Below the pieces are notes generated by a model, which was not told where the DNA came from, searched no databases, and saw only the letters and a list, made by a program, of their open reading frames with translations. This document shows, one piece after another, positions 1-10,061 of a stretch of 64,000 bases of DNA. The position numbers and the translations under genes were made by a program. The stretch's first letter is position 1; each line of letters opens with the position of its first letter. The DNA comes from Vigna angularis (lineage: Eukaryota > Streptophyta > Magnoliopsida > Fabales > Fabaceae), in assembly GCF_016808095.1 (NCBI RefSeq), contig NC_068979.1:30151960-30215959 (forward strand), read 5' to 3'.

Positions 1-663
1 ATTACGTGTTTTTGGATAAGTTGCAAAATAGTCTATTCAATAATAAATTTCAAATTTTTTGTTTTCATAAGCTTATGATTATTGTCTTAGTAGTGATTTT
101 TGAATTAGGTAAATACTTTTTTTGAAACTATATCAGGAATTGGACAATTAAGAACATTTTCAGTTTATGAAATCCATAGCTGTATTTTATTAGATTTTAA
201 ATTATATAATCTGAAATATTTTTATATTATACAATCTTAAATCTTAAAGTGGTGTATAAAAGTGTATGCTTCGTCATTTTTTATATAATACGAGTGGTAA
301 TAAGAAGATGCAGGTTAGATACACTCTCAAGAGGCATCTCCATGCTTGCTTCCAATTACAAATAATAGTTGCTTCATACTATTATAAGTTCAATTAAATT
401 TTTGTTATTCATAATGAAATAATAATAATAACATTTCAGAATAATAATAATTACAAATATTAGAGTTTTGCCAATGAACTGAATTGATTCGAAGTAATGT
501 CCAGTTCACACATTAAAATTTTCTTAACCAAACAATTCGGACATCGTTTTTAACCACAAATACCAGTACCAACTTAAAGTAAATGTGGGTCAAAGCTTTC
601 TAGGGGGAAAGCTGAGCCAAAATTATTGAAGAAACGATGACATTCTCAAAGAGGTTGAATGAA
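1..663. other. 3' flank of the BUBR1-like gene
   Basis: AT-rich sequence beyond the stop codon of the minus-strand BUBR1-like gene. It should hold that gene's 3' UTR and polyadenylation region. I see no other coding exon, repeat or RNA gene in it. Confidence 0.5.
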
Positions 664-3600
664 TTATCTGGGGAGGCTGTTCTGAGGAAAGTTGCGTAGT
701 GGATTCTTCCTTAGTAGTTCTGTTTCCCTGAAAGGAAGAACCATACATGCATGTCTCAATTAATTCATCAGGACCCTGCTCAATCATCTGTAACCAAATA
801 TTGCCACGTGAAGTTACCTTTTCAATTCCTTGTCGTCATCCTGCTTAATCTTCAAACTTGTGCACTTAGGGCCCTCTTCTTTTGTACTTTGTGAACTGCC
901 AATCAAAGTACACCAGAAGCACATAAACCTTCATTTCACTGAATAACATCATCTCTTGCTTTATAAAATATGTTTGATGTTCCTATGTTTTGGTAAAAAA
1001 TGATTTTAGTCCCTTCATTTACTCTGATTGTTAGACAACTTCTTTTGTGACTATCTCATCACCGGTAGTAACTGAAAAAGGACAAGTTGTGTACTGCTAA
1101 TATGAAAAATTAAAGAATAGTGTTTTTTTTAACCCCATTTTTTTAAAGGAAATTTGTGTTTGTGGCCAATTAAGAAACATCTCAACGTAAATTTGGCAGC
1201 CAAACTGATTTTGTGCAGATTCGACTTACTCTTGACATTCTTCATCAACAAAAACTGGGATAAAGGCACTTGGAGTAGCCCCTCCAGCTCTTGTTCCAAC
1301 TCGCTGTGGAACCTGAAATCATTGGAGTAGCACACCCTTGAAATCATTCAACAACTTGGGTAATAAAGTACAGCTTTGTAAGATTATTATAGTCAACAAT
1401 GAAACGCAAGCAAAAGGTTGAAAATTAGTACCTTAAAGGATTCCCACCTCCCAGGAATAGGATTGTTTTCCTTATTTCTGTCAGCTCGAGCTCCAAGTGT
1501 GTGCCAAGAGTGCGATTGGTCTGGATGATGGGGATCAGTTTCACCAGTTGCAGCTGAATCTTTATAGATGGAAAATGGAGCTGCTCGAATCCTACAGGAA
1601 GAGAGAATAATATGATGGACATTCATCAAGAATTCTAAATAAAAATATTCACAGGAGCCGAGAAACCTTTCACATAGGAATATTGCCTGAGTTTTGAGTT
1701 AAGTTTTCATATATTTCTCTACAAGAGAAAACTGAAGAGTGCAATTCAAAAAATAACCATCACATAGCATACTCCAACTTAATAAAAACAGAGAAACAAT
1801 CATATTACCTATCATTCTTAGCAGAAAGATCACAGTTCGTGGTCAAAGTGGACAGGGAAGAACCTGGAACCACAGGGATAGATGTTCAGAATTCAAATTC
1901 ATGATTTTGAAACAAATGATTATGCACCAAGTAAAGGACTCACGATTTTCTCGATTGCCAAGAACAGTTCCAAAGCTACGTGAGGGTGCCACTTTTTCTA
2001 CTGAATCCTAGACAGCAGAAGAATATAATAGATACATCAAAAGATCATTTTGCAACTAAAAACAGTTTCAAAGAAGCACTCAAGTTGAACACCACATACA
2101 TCTTTAGCTGTTGTTGACCTTGCCAGCGAGTGTGCAAGAAATTTTCTGTAAGCAGCCTTCAATTTGTCATCTGGTTGAGCATTCCTTCAAAATGAGTAAT
2201 CAAATGAGGGATATAGCATTTGCAAGTTTGCAACTCAAAGTTCATAGGAAAATACGACATCAAAGAAGTACGAGATGCTGATACAAAAAACCACCAAACA
2301 CTTGTATTGTGAACCACAAAGTCCAAACCCCAAATTTGCTTACATGGAAAAGCACTTGGAGTTATTCAACTGTTTTTAGAATGTTTGAGTTAAGTTAGTC
2401 CCCGTCCAAAAATACTTTTCAGACCAAAACATTCAAAGGGTATCTGTTTAAAAACCAGAAGTACTTCTTAATGTTATCCAAATATCCACAATATAACTAA
2501 CTATTATCAAACCAGAAAAGACTTCATTCACAAGCTCCAAAAGATTAGCGTCCTTACCTGGATATGCCAAGCTCGAATATCTGGTTGGCAGCTTTAAACT
2601 TGTTCTTAGATTCCAAGTGCAAAGCATAGGAAACGTAGAAATTGGAATGAGATTTTCCAATTCCATTTGCATCCAGAAAAGCATAAATAACTTCTGCATC
2701 AAAGCAATTATCTGCCTGCAACATTTCTTAAATTGTCACAAATAATTGAAGTAACCACCACATTGATACACACAAGAGTGTCACTAGAGCACCCACATAT
2801 TCAAGCCACACTTTGAGGTAGCGCAGATCATCCTTATAGCGCTCTGAATGCCAAAAGGCACGCACACACTGTTCATAAATCACCACCAGCCCGGAACTGT
2901 CTCCACCGGGAGGAAACGCTTCCTGAACCCACTTGATACACCTTCAACATTACAATAACTTCAATAAAAACTCTGTCCTCTTCTCAATTATTTTATTATT
3001 ATTATTATTATTAATAATTTAGTACATCTTAATTTCTTAATTAATTGTACCTATAAATCCTCTACTCTTACTAATGCAAAAATTACACTAAAATATCATG
3101 ATACAATGGGGCACAGAGATCCAAAATAAAGAATTAAGTGGTCAAAAGATCTTACACGATATAATTAGAATATTTTTCATTTTACATTTTAATTTTCAAA
3201 AGTTAGATGATGACACTTGTAGGATCCTCATTTAACTGCTGGTGCATTTTTGGTTATATAAATGTTTGTCTCTTTACCTATCAATTATGTGCACCAATAG
3301 GTGTGTCCTCAATAAGTGATGAGATATTGTTAAGATTTCAAGGGGTTGAAAGTAATCTCTTGGATAGATTTGTTCATCTTTTCTGAATTATGTTGCATCA
3401 AAGCCTATCCATCATTCTTGAAGAACATGAATGTTTATATCTTAGCTTCTCTTTAGTTTTAATAGTATTTTTTCATTATTTTCGCACTAACCGATTCATT
3501 TTCTTCCCATCATCATATTAGTTAAACTGAAGTAATCTGAGTTGTTTGACTAAAAAAAGGAATAATTTGAGGTACCGGATACATACTTTGGAGTTCGTGT

Positions 3601-4273
3601 GGGGGAATTCAATTAGGACATGTGGAAACAATTAATTTTAGTGTGTATAACGACAAAAATGAAATTTCAACCTTGAACACCATACAAACTCTCCAAACCC
3701 CCACCAAGAGAGGCACCAAATTGAGCTATAATGAGACCCAGAATTATTTACTACAAAACAAGCATCTTTTTTCCTTTTTCAATCACTACGATTAATCCAC
3801 GATGCTAATTTACACTATTATAATAATAAATAAAAAGATGATTCAACTGATAATTAACCATTTTTGTGTGGTGGAAATAAAAAAGGTGAATAGAAAAGTT
3901 AGAGGGATGCAGGAACTGACTCTAGCCAGGGGAGGAGAGGGTCGTCTCCCTGGTATTCGTCGATGGCTTCGATGAGTTTCCTGTCGAAAGGAATTCAGAA
4001 GTGAGATGAAGAAGAGATCAGAAAGAGAAGGAAGAAGAGTGAAAGAAAGAGATAGAGAGAGAGAATAAACCTTCGATGTTGGAGGATGGATTTCTTGAGG
4101 TGAGTGTGGGTGTGGGATTTGAGGGCGTGATTGAGGAGGTTAACGTTGCGGCCTCGCTTCAGCGGCCTCACGTTCTCCTTGAAGATCTCCCACTCGTTAC
4201 CGTTGGTTCTCTTCGACGCCAGAAACTCGCTCTCTGGATCGATTGTTGTGTTCTTGATCTCAGCCTCCGCCAT
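664..4273 (-). CDS. BUBR1: BUBR1/MAD3-like mitotic spindle checkpoint protein
   Basis: Eleven coding exons on the minus strand: 4273-4071, 3980-3921, 2941-2797, 2715-2558, 2184-2100, 2007-1944, 1863-1809, 1591-1432, 1312-1230, 895-818 and 727-664. All have GT-AG borders and compatible phases, and they sum to 1,155 bp (384 aa plus stop). The start MAEAEIKNTTIDPES follows the family. The N-terminus has a KEN box (residues 32-34, in WEIFKENVRPLKRGR) followed by the Mad3/BUB1 TPR-like region (about 30-200, including IKWVQEAFPPGG and YKDDLRYLKVWLEY). A second KEN box is at 297-299 (DRNKENNPIP). The C-terminus, ETELLRKNPLRNFPQNSLPR, resembles the end of Arabidopsis BUBR1 (At2g33560), which is of similar length. 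There is no kinase domain, as in plant MAD3-type proteins. In the known family the KEN boxes bind CDC20 and restrain the anaphase-promoting complex at kinetochores until chromosomes attach. Some small exons rest on splice-site reading alone. Confidence 0.9.
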
Positions 4274-5663
4274 TGTTGCTGCACTGAAACGATTCTCTTC
4301 GCTCTCTGAAGGGAAAGGGGAAAAAGGGAAGAACTTGTTGAAGGTGAAGAGGGAGCGGTGTTCGGTTTTGTGATTCAAATTTTGAAAATATAAATTATGC
4401 TTATTCTCACCAACTAGCCGTTACATCCCGTTCTTGTAGAATCTAGGAAGAAGAGTCGCAAATTAAGGATAAGCTTTTTCTTGCTAGTTCATTAGAAAGT
4501 CTTCGTGAAAACATTGTAAAAATTAGTATTCAATAATTATGTAGTAATAATTCCAAGTTATTTAATTATTTTGAAATAAAAATTTATATAATTATTTATT
4601 TTAGTAAAAATATTACTTTATATATTTGAAATTAAAATTATCTAATTATAAAAAGGACGACTTAAGTCATAACACATGTAAAATCTCTAAGTCTTTTCAT
4701 TGCATAAATATTTAGGAAGTAGAATCATTTATTAGTAATGATAAAAGGGTAATTTCAAAAGTACTGTGAGAATAAAGAAATGAGTTTTTAGTGCTTTCAA
4801 ATTATGAATGTATTTTGACTTTTTTTTTAGGAAAAAAATAAGCTAGTTCATCCTGTTTTATTGGCTATTTATGATTTTTAAATGATAATGTATTATATAA
4901 AAATAAAGAATATTGAAAGTAAGAATACTTGTATCATTAAGATAATGTATTATAAATGTATTTTGACCTTTTCTTTTAAGAAAAAAATAAGTTAGTTCAT
5001 CCTGTTTTATTGGCTATTTATGATTTTTAAATGATAGTGTATTATATAAAAATAAAGAATATTGAAAGTAAGAATACTTGTATTATTAAGATAATGTATT
5101 ATAAATGTATTTTGACTTTTTCTTTTAAGAAAAAAATAAGTTAGTTCATCCTGTTTTATTGGCTATTTATGATTTTTAAATGATAGTGTATTACATAAAA
5201 ATAAAGAATATTGAAAGTAAGAATACTTGTATTATTAAGATAATGTATTATGCAAAAGTAAAGATTAACGTATCAATACTTATATTAAGTAATTAAAATT
5301 ATAGATAATTCACATTAAGTTACTAAAATGATATGTAATTGAAAATTAAGAGACTTTAATTTTTGGAAAAAAAATTATAACTAAAAAAAATTACAATTAA
5401 GTCTTCTTCTAATATATTTTTCTTTGTTTGTTAGAGCTTTATTGATTAAAATTTTATAATGAAAAAAATACTGAAGCTTCCTTTGTAAAATTGTAAGAAC
5501 CAAAAAGTAGATTTAAGTACAAATATTTTTCGTTCTATTGAGCAAAGACTAATTGACTAATCAAAATTTAAACAGAAAAAATGTAATAGAAAGAAATAAA
5601 TATCAAAGAAGGAAAGCAATCAATTATTTAAAACAAAAATAAATAAGTTTAACTTGTTAATAC

Positions 5664-5690
<27 letters not shown>
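4220..5690. repeat. Left arm of decayed inverted duplication (BUBR1 5' end and upstream DNA)
   Basis: Segments of this arm recur in reverse complement at 7493-8301. BUBR1 codons 1-18 (4273-4220) match 8248-8301 at 51 of 54 bases. About 4555-4745 pairs with about 7730-7925, and about 5465-5690 pairs with about 7493-7720. The intervening 4745-5465, which holds the 149-bp tandem repeat, is absent from the right arm. The proximal BUBR1 leader (about 4274-4550) has been replaced there by a TRIM-like element. Confidence 0.75.
4790..5250. repeat. 149-bp tandem repeat, three copies
   Basis: The phrase TTAGTTCATCCTGTTTTATT recurs at about 4842 (one base different), 4991 and 5140, giving a period of exactly 149 bp. 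Copies differ by only a few bases, so the expansion is recent. It lies 0.5-1 kb upstream of the BUBR1 start codon and is missing from the inverted copy of this region. Confidence 0.85.

Positions 5691-5700
<10 letters not shown>
5671..5700. repeat. (TA)n microsatellite
   Basis: About 15 TA units, at the inner end of the left arm of the inverted duplication. Confidence 0.95.
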
Positions 5701-5701
<1 letters not shown>

Positions 5702-5855
5702 TTATTTATTATAGGGTTTTAGTGTTAATATAAATAGTTCTTTTGTTTCTTCACCTTTGTTGATTACATTAACATACTTATTTATCATATGTGTTTATAT
5801 TGTTTAATTATTGTAAAAACATTGTTGTTGATTATATTTACGTGTATTATTATCT

Positions 5856-7058
5856 GGGTTAAATATGTTTTTCGTCCCTTAAGTATCACACGATTTTGAG
5901 TTTAGTTCATACTCGAAACTTTGATGGTTTTTAGTCCTCATAGTTTTGAAACTCTTACTATTAGTTCTTAAGAATGAACGGCGTTAACTTTTATGTGATG
6001 TGACAAACGACGATGACACTCTTATGCCAGCTTCCATCTTCACTCTCTGACACGTTAGTTGTTTAGTTTTTGAAAAGAGATTAAGTATGTTTAATTTGGA
6101 GAAACCTTACTTCGTCATCTCTTATAAATGAAATTTTAAGAAGTTGGGTTCTTCTTCATCATTACAGTTGGGGGCAAAGAAAGTTGAGGAGGTACATCTG
6201 AAAGTCGTCTTCTTGAGGAGGTAAGTTGATAAGTTTTGTTTTGCTCTTCTTCGTGTGAATATAAGGATTGGGGATATAGGGTTTGGTGCTGCGGAATCAG
6301 TCTCGGAAAATTTCATCCATGAATTCTCGGTCAAGGTAGAGGCAATACTCATAATCTCAACATCAGAAACCCCTTATTTTTTTATTATTTCATTTTGGAA
6401 ACAATTATAGAAATGTGAACCTCACCACCCTCCCAGATCTCCTTTCCCCTTATTTCCTAAACCTTGATAAATAACATTAACAATGAACGATTGCTTTCGT
6501 TTGCTGGGATTCTAAATTTGAAGCGTTAGAATCCGTTGGAATGGAGGGAAGTGGCAGTGGTGGTGGCGCTGCTTCGTCGTCTGCGTCGGTGAAGCAATAT
6601 TTGCAGGAGTTCTCTAAGCTATTTCAGTACTATCTCGACAAATCTACCCCCATTCCGCCTACAGATGGATTGGGACATTGGTCATGGCATCCATCTACGT
6701 CTTGCGTATTATTTACGTGCAGGGGTTTTACGTTGTCTCTTACGGCCTCGGAATCTACCTCCTCAATCTCTTGATTGGTTTTCTCTCCCCTTTGGTTGAT
6801 CCAGAGCTCGATCCCTCCAAATTAAACATACTTAATCTCATTTCAAAAATTAAACAACCAACATGGCAGAGAGTGAAGATGGAAGCTGGCATAAGAGTGT
6901 CCTCGTCGTTTGCCGCATCACACAAAAGTTAACACCATTCATTTTTAAGGATTAATAGTAAGAGTTTCAAAACTGAAGACTAAAAGTCATCAAAGTTTCG
7001 AGTAGGGACTAAATCCAAAATCGTGTGATACTTAAGGGACGAAAAACATATTTAACCC
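5856..7058. mobile_element. Mutator-like element (Pack-MULE) carrying an RER1 fragment
   Basis: The ends are long terminal inverted repeats of about 210 bp. The left begins GGGTTAAATATGTTTTTCGT and the right is its reverse complement ending at 7058. They bound a 1,203-bp unit. It is flanked by perfect 9-bp direct repeats TTATTATCT (5847-5855 and 7059-7067), the target-site duplication size typical of Mutator-like elements. It carries no transposase and instead holds a piece of an RER1 gene (6541-6830), which defines a non-autonomous Pack-MULE. The interior from 6080 to 6420 is unidentified. The terminus resembles MULE ends common in legumes (family knowledge). Confidence 0.9.
6425..6830 (+). 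pseudogene. Captured RER1 (retention in ER 1) gene fragment, frameshifted
   Basis: An apparent 5' leader (6425-6540) precedes an ATG at 6541 encoding MEGSGSGGGAASSSASVKQY and then [10 protein letters not shown], typical of plant RER1. After that point the homology moves by one base into frame 3, where [35 protein letters not shown] and [12 protein letters not shown] continue the RER1 membrane region. The break fits loss of a single C from a run of five at 6649-6653. Similarity stops after LDPS at about 6830, so only about 95 of roughly 190-200 residues are present. RER1 is a four-span membrane protein of the early Golgi that returns proteins to the ER. This copy cannot make it. It lies wholly inside the Mutator-like element. 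Confidence 0.85.
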
Positions 7059-7924
7059 TTATTATCTTTACCATGAGTCATTATTTGAGGGTAAATAGAA
7101 ATGAAAAACATAAAGCAAAGTCATAAACAAAATATAAATTATTTTATTAAATTAGAAATTAAGTACAAAAAGTTTAAAATAAAAATAGAAGACAATACAA
7201 TTAAATTAAAATCTATCTATGAAGATTTGCCCGATGGACCAAAATGGCATGGTAGATATTGTATGTTTTGCTCAAGATATTCAACTAGAGCATCAATTAT
7301 ATTAAATTTGTCACACATGTTTAACTATCGCTCACAAATTTGTTCAAATCTAGCATTCATATTGTTGAAGCTATCACTAACAAATGTTCACATACCATTT
7401 ATCCTTGCTAACAAATGTTCACATACCATTTATCCCCTCATCATCTAATCAAGTGAAGAAATATCTTATTAACGTTGAGTAGTACCACAAATATTATTAT
7501 AATGTATTAACAAAAGTTAGTGAAACTTATTTATTTTTTCTTATTTTTGTTTTAAATAATTGATTATTTTTCTTCTTTAATATTTATTTCTCTCTATTAA
7601 ATTTTTTCTGTTTAAATTTTGATTAGTCAATTAGTCTTTGCTCAACAGAACGAAAAATATTTGTAGTTAAATCTACTTTTTGGTTCTTACAACTTTACAA
7701 AGGTAAGCTTTGGTATTTTTTTTTATACATTTATTATTACTAATAATTATTATAATTCCTAAATATTTACAGAATGAATAGACTTAGAGATTTTACATGA
7801 GTTAGATGACTTAAGTCGTTCTTTTTATAATTAGATAATTTTAATTTGAAATAAACAAAAGTAATATTTTTAATAAAATAAATAATTATATGAATTTTTA
7901 TTTCAAAATAGATAATTTTTATTT

Positions 7925-8244
7925 TCATTACTTTATATAATGGTTTTGTGAGGTTGAATTAGACTTAAAGTCCACTTCTAACATGATATCAGAGTTATGG
8001 TTAGAATCTATCCTAACAATATTTGTTGTTTGTTGGGCATATTGTTTTACCTGCTATCGGGTCGCTATCGGACCACCCATTAAATATGTCTAATTCCACG
8101 CTCGAGATGTATATATCGACGTGAGGGGGTGTGTTGGAAGTCTCACATTGACTAGAGATAAGACCAATTCATACTTTATAAATGGGTGCAAATCTCATCC
8201 TACAAGTCAGTTTTGTGGAGTTGAGTTAGGCTCCACTTCTAACA
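7925..8244 (+). mobile_element. TRIM-like miniature LTR retrotransposon (5' LTR truncated)
   Basis: A 113-bp 3' LTR (8132-8244) begins TGTTGGAAGTCTCACATTGA and ends CACTTCTAACA. A G-rich polypurine tract GTGAGGGGGTG (8121-8131) lies directly before it. Upstream, a matching LTR 3' end (AAGTCCACTTCTAACA, ending 7983) is followed at once by TGATATCAGAGTTATGG, which resembles the initiator-Met tRNA primer-binding site TGGTATCAGAGC. The internal part is only about 150 bp and non-coding. The 5' part of the left LTR is missing. Confidence 0.75.
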
Positions 8245-8247
8245 ACA

Positions 8248-8301
8248 ATGGCGGAGAGTGACATCAAGAACACAACAATCGATCCAGAGAGCGAGTTTCT
8301 G
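8248..8301 (+). pseudogene. BUBR1 exon-1 fragment (codons 1-18), inverted copy
   Basis: ATGGCGGAGAGTGACATCAA and the following bases match the first 54 bp of the BUBR1-like gene on the opposite strand with 3 mismatches. They read MAESDIKNTTIDPESEFL before similarity stops. The CAACA before the ATG is also shared. A TRIM-like LTR ends 3 bp upstream of the ATG, so the original promoter context is gone. Confidence 0.85.
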
Positions 8302-9968
8302 CCTTTCTTTATGAATTTTGTTTGAGATGCATATCCTGTCTTTGCAAAATGTAAACTAGATTATGTTGGCCGAATATATCTTCATATATGCTTTGTTGCT
8401 CTGAGTTTGTGAATGAACGGTGAGCTTGGTTGCCAACACAAGTTGATTTACCCGTTTTCTTGTTTTCTTTGAATGTATTGTTATGCTATGAATGGTTGAT
8501 ATCTCACGGCTTTTTCCAGTAATAGATGAGGTAAAAACAATTTTTTTTTTGTAGCATGTTTTTTTATTCATAGGCGGTCTACTCTTTGTGTCAAATGGTG
8601 GCCGTCCTACCTCACATGCTTAAACTATTGTTTCCACTCCTTTCCTTTTGTTTTATGCCATGATGCTTAACTGAATGGAAGTCCAATTTAATAATTTATG
8701 GACTGCACCATGGTTTCACACTGCAATTTTGTTTGTCTTGGTTTGGACACGTTAATTAACATGAAGCATAAGATTTCGAGAGATTTCAAAATATCCTATT
8801 TTGTTTGAACCTTTATCTTCGGTGAATATGGTTTTATGAAACCATTTTTACTCATTGAAAGCTTCTTCTTTTATTGAGTCAAGGCTGCTGGTTTATAATC
8901 AAATTTTGGATTATACTTTCTTTCCTATGTGTTGGTATTAGTAGTCTCACAGGGCTAATTTATAACGTTGATTTATAATGAATATTTTGTTAGATTAAAT
9001 TAAGTTTAAAGTTTACTTATTAGGATATAGTATTTTTTTCTCTTCTTTGAGTCATGCATTTCTGTACATTGGTTCTTCTAAGTAAATGTGTTGGACTTGC
9101 TTGTATTGGTTGAGGCAGTTTGATGTTTCCTTGAGCCTTTATATTAATTTTACACATAGCCTTAATGGAGTATTATTCATTCTCTTCCTAAACGTTGCAG
9201 ACTTAGTCATTTCTGCTGCCAAAAGTGTTGTTTTGACGTGTATATGTTGTCTGTCTGGCAAAGAGTTCTTTCTTTTCCATTTACGGTGCAGCTGAAATGG
9301 TTGCGGCTTGTTTGATGTTCACTTTTTTCAAAGCTATATATACATATATATAATTATAGAGATTTAAAGTATATTAACTTTTTTTTTACATTTATAATTT
9401 TATTATAAAATTTGTTCGTGTCTCAAATTCTCTGGAAGTTCCAATATTTTTTATTCATAATCTTTAAAAAGTCAACAGGTATAAATATACAGACATATGA
9501 ACAATTATTTTTATCGATTTTAGCATACGAGGACTTGATTGAAAGAACTCAGTAAAAGAATTTAGCATATATTATAACTCCAACTGGTACTCATTTTCTC
9601 TCTAAAGCAAACCACGTTTCAACCAAAAACAAATCAACAAAATGCACTTTCACAATATGAAACAATCTTCATAGTATCATGCAACCACAGATAACAATCA
9701 AAGATAAAGATGTTGACTTTTAATAATAATAATAATCAAACCCAGAAGTAATATCAAATATATAACCACTTCCTTCAATTTTTGATTCCATATGAAAGAA
9801 AAAAGTAGCCAATTACGTGCTTCAAAAAGCTACACAGAAAAGTCAACTTCTAACTCAAATACAACGAAACAACGTGGGTGAACTCTGAACCATGAAAATT
9901 AAGGAACTGAATAATTCAAGCAATTATACGTATGGTGAAGTCAAATATAAGCATGTGCAACTGGTCAA
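8302..9968. other. Intergenic region upstream of the P450
   Basis: AT-rich. The short open frames here are not recognisable. About 8990-9020 vaguely resembles the 3' end of the TRIM LTR family but is too decayed to call. The last few hundred bases are likely P450 promoter. Confidence 0.4.
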
Positions 9969-9969
9969 A

Positions 9970-9977
9970 TATAAAAG
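9970..9977 (+). promoter_or_regulatory. Probable TATA box of the P450 gene
   Basis: TATAAAAG lies 92 bp before the P450 start codon, a usual distance for a plant TATA box with a short leader. The call rests on motif and position only. Confidence 0.45.
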
Positions 9978-10061
9978 ATAACAAGAAGCATCCTAACACT
10001 GAAGTCTTCATTTATCCCTGTCTATGCAAGAAGCAACACCTTAAAATTTGTTTCCATCTCC

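Larger units (their letters stand above)
7493..8301. repeat. Right arm of decayed inverted duplication
   Basis: Read in reverse complement, 7493-7925 follows the DNA upstream of BUBR1 (for example GAGCAAAGACTAATTGACTA near 5543 and its complement near 7640). The arm ends at 8301, in codon 18 of a BUBR1 exon-1 copy. The sequence between about 7925 and 8244 is a retroelement instead of the expected BUBR1 leader. Confidence 0.75.

Noticed and set aside
8940..9025. Possible extra LTR remnant (AAATTAAGTTTAAAGTTTACTT)
   Set aside because: Only the last part resembles the TRIM LTR end; too decayed to define.
9086..9295. 69-codon frame upstream of the P450
   Set aside because: No start context, domain or splice pattern that supports a gene.
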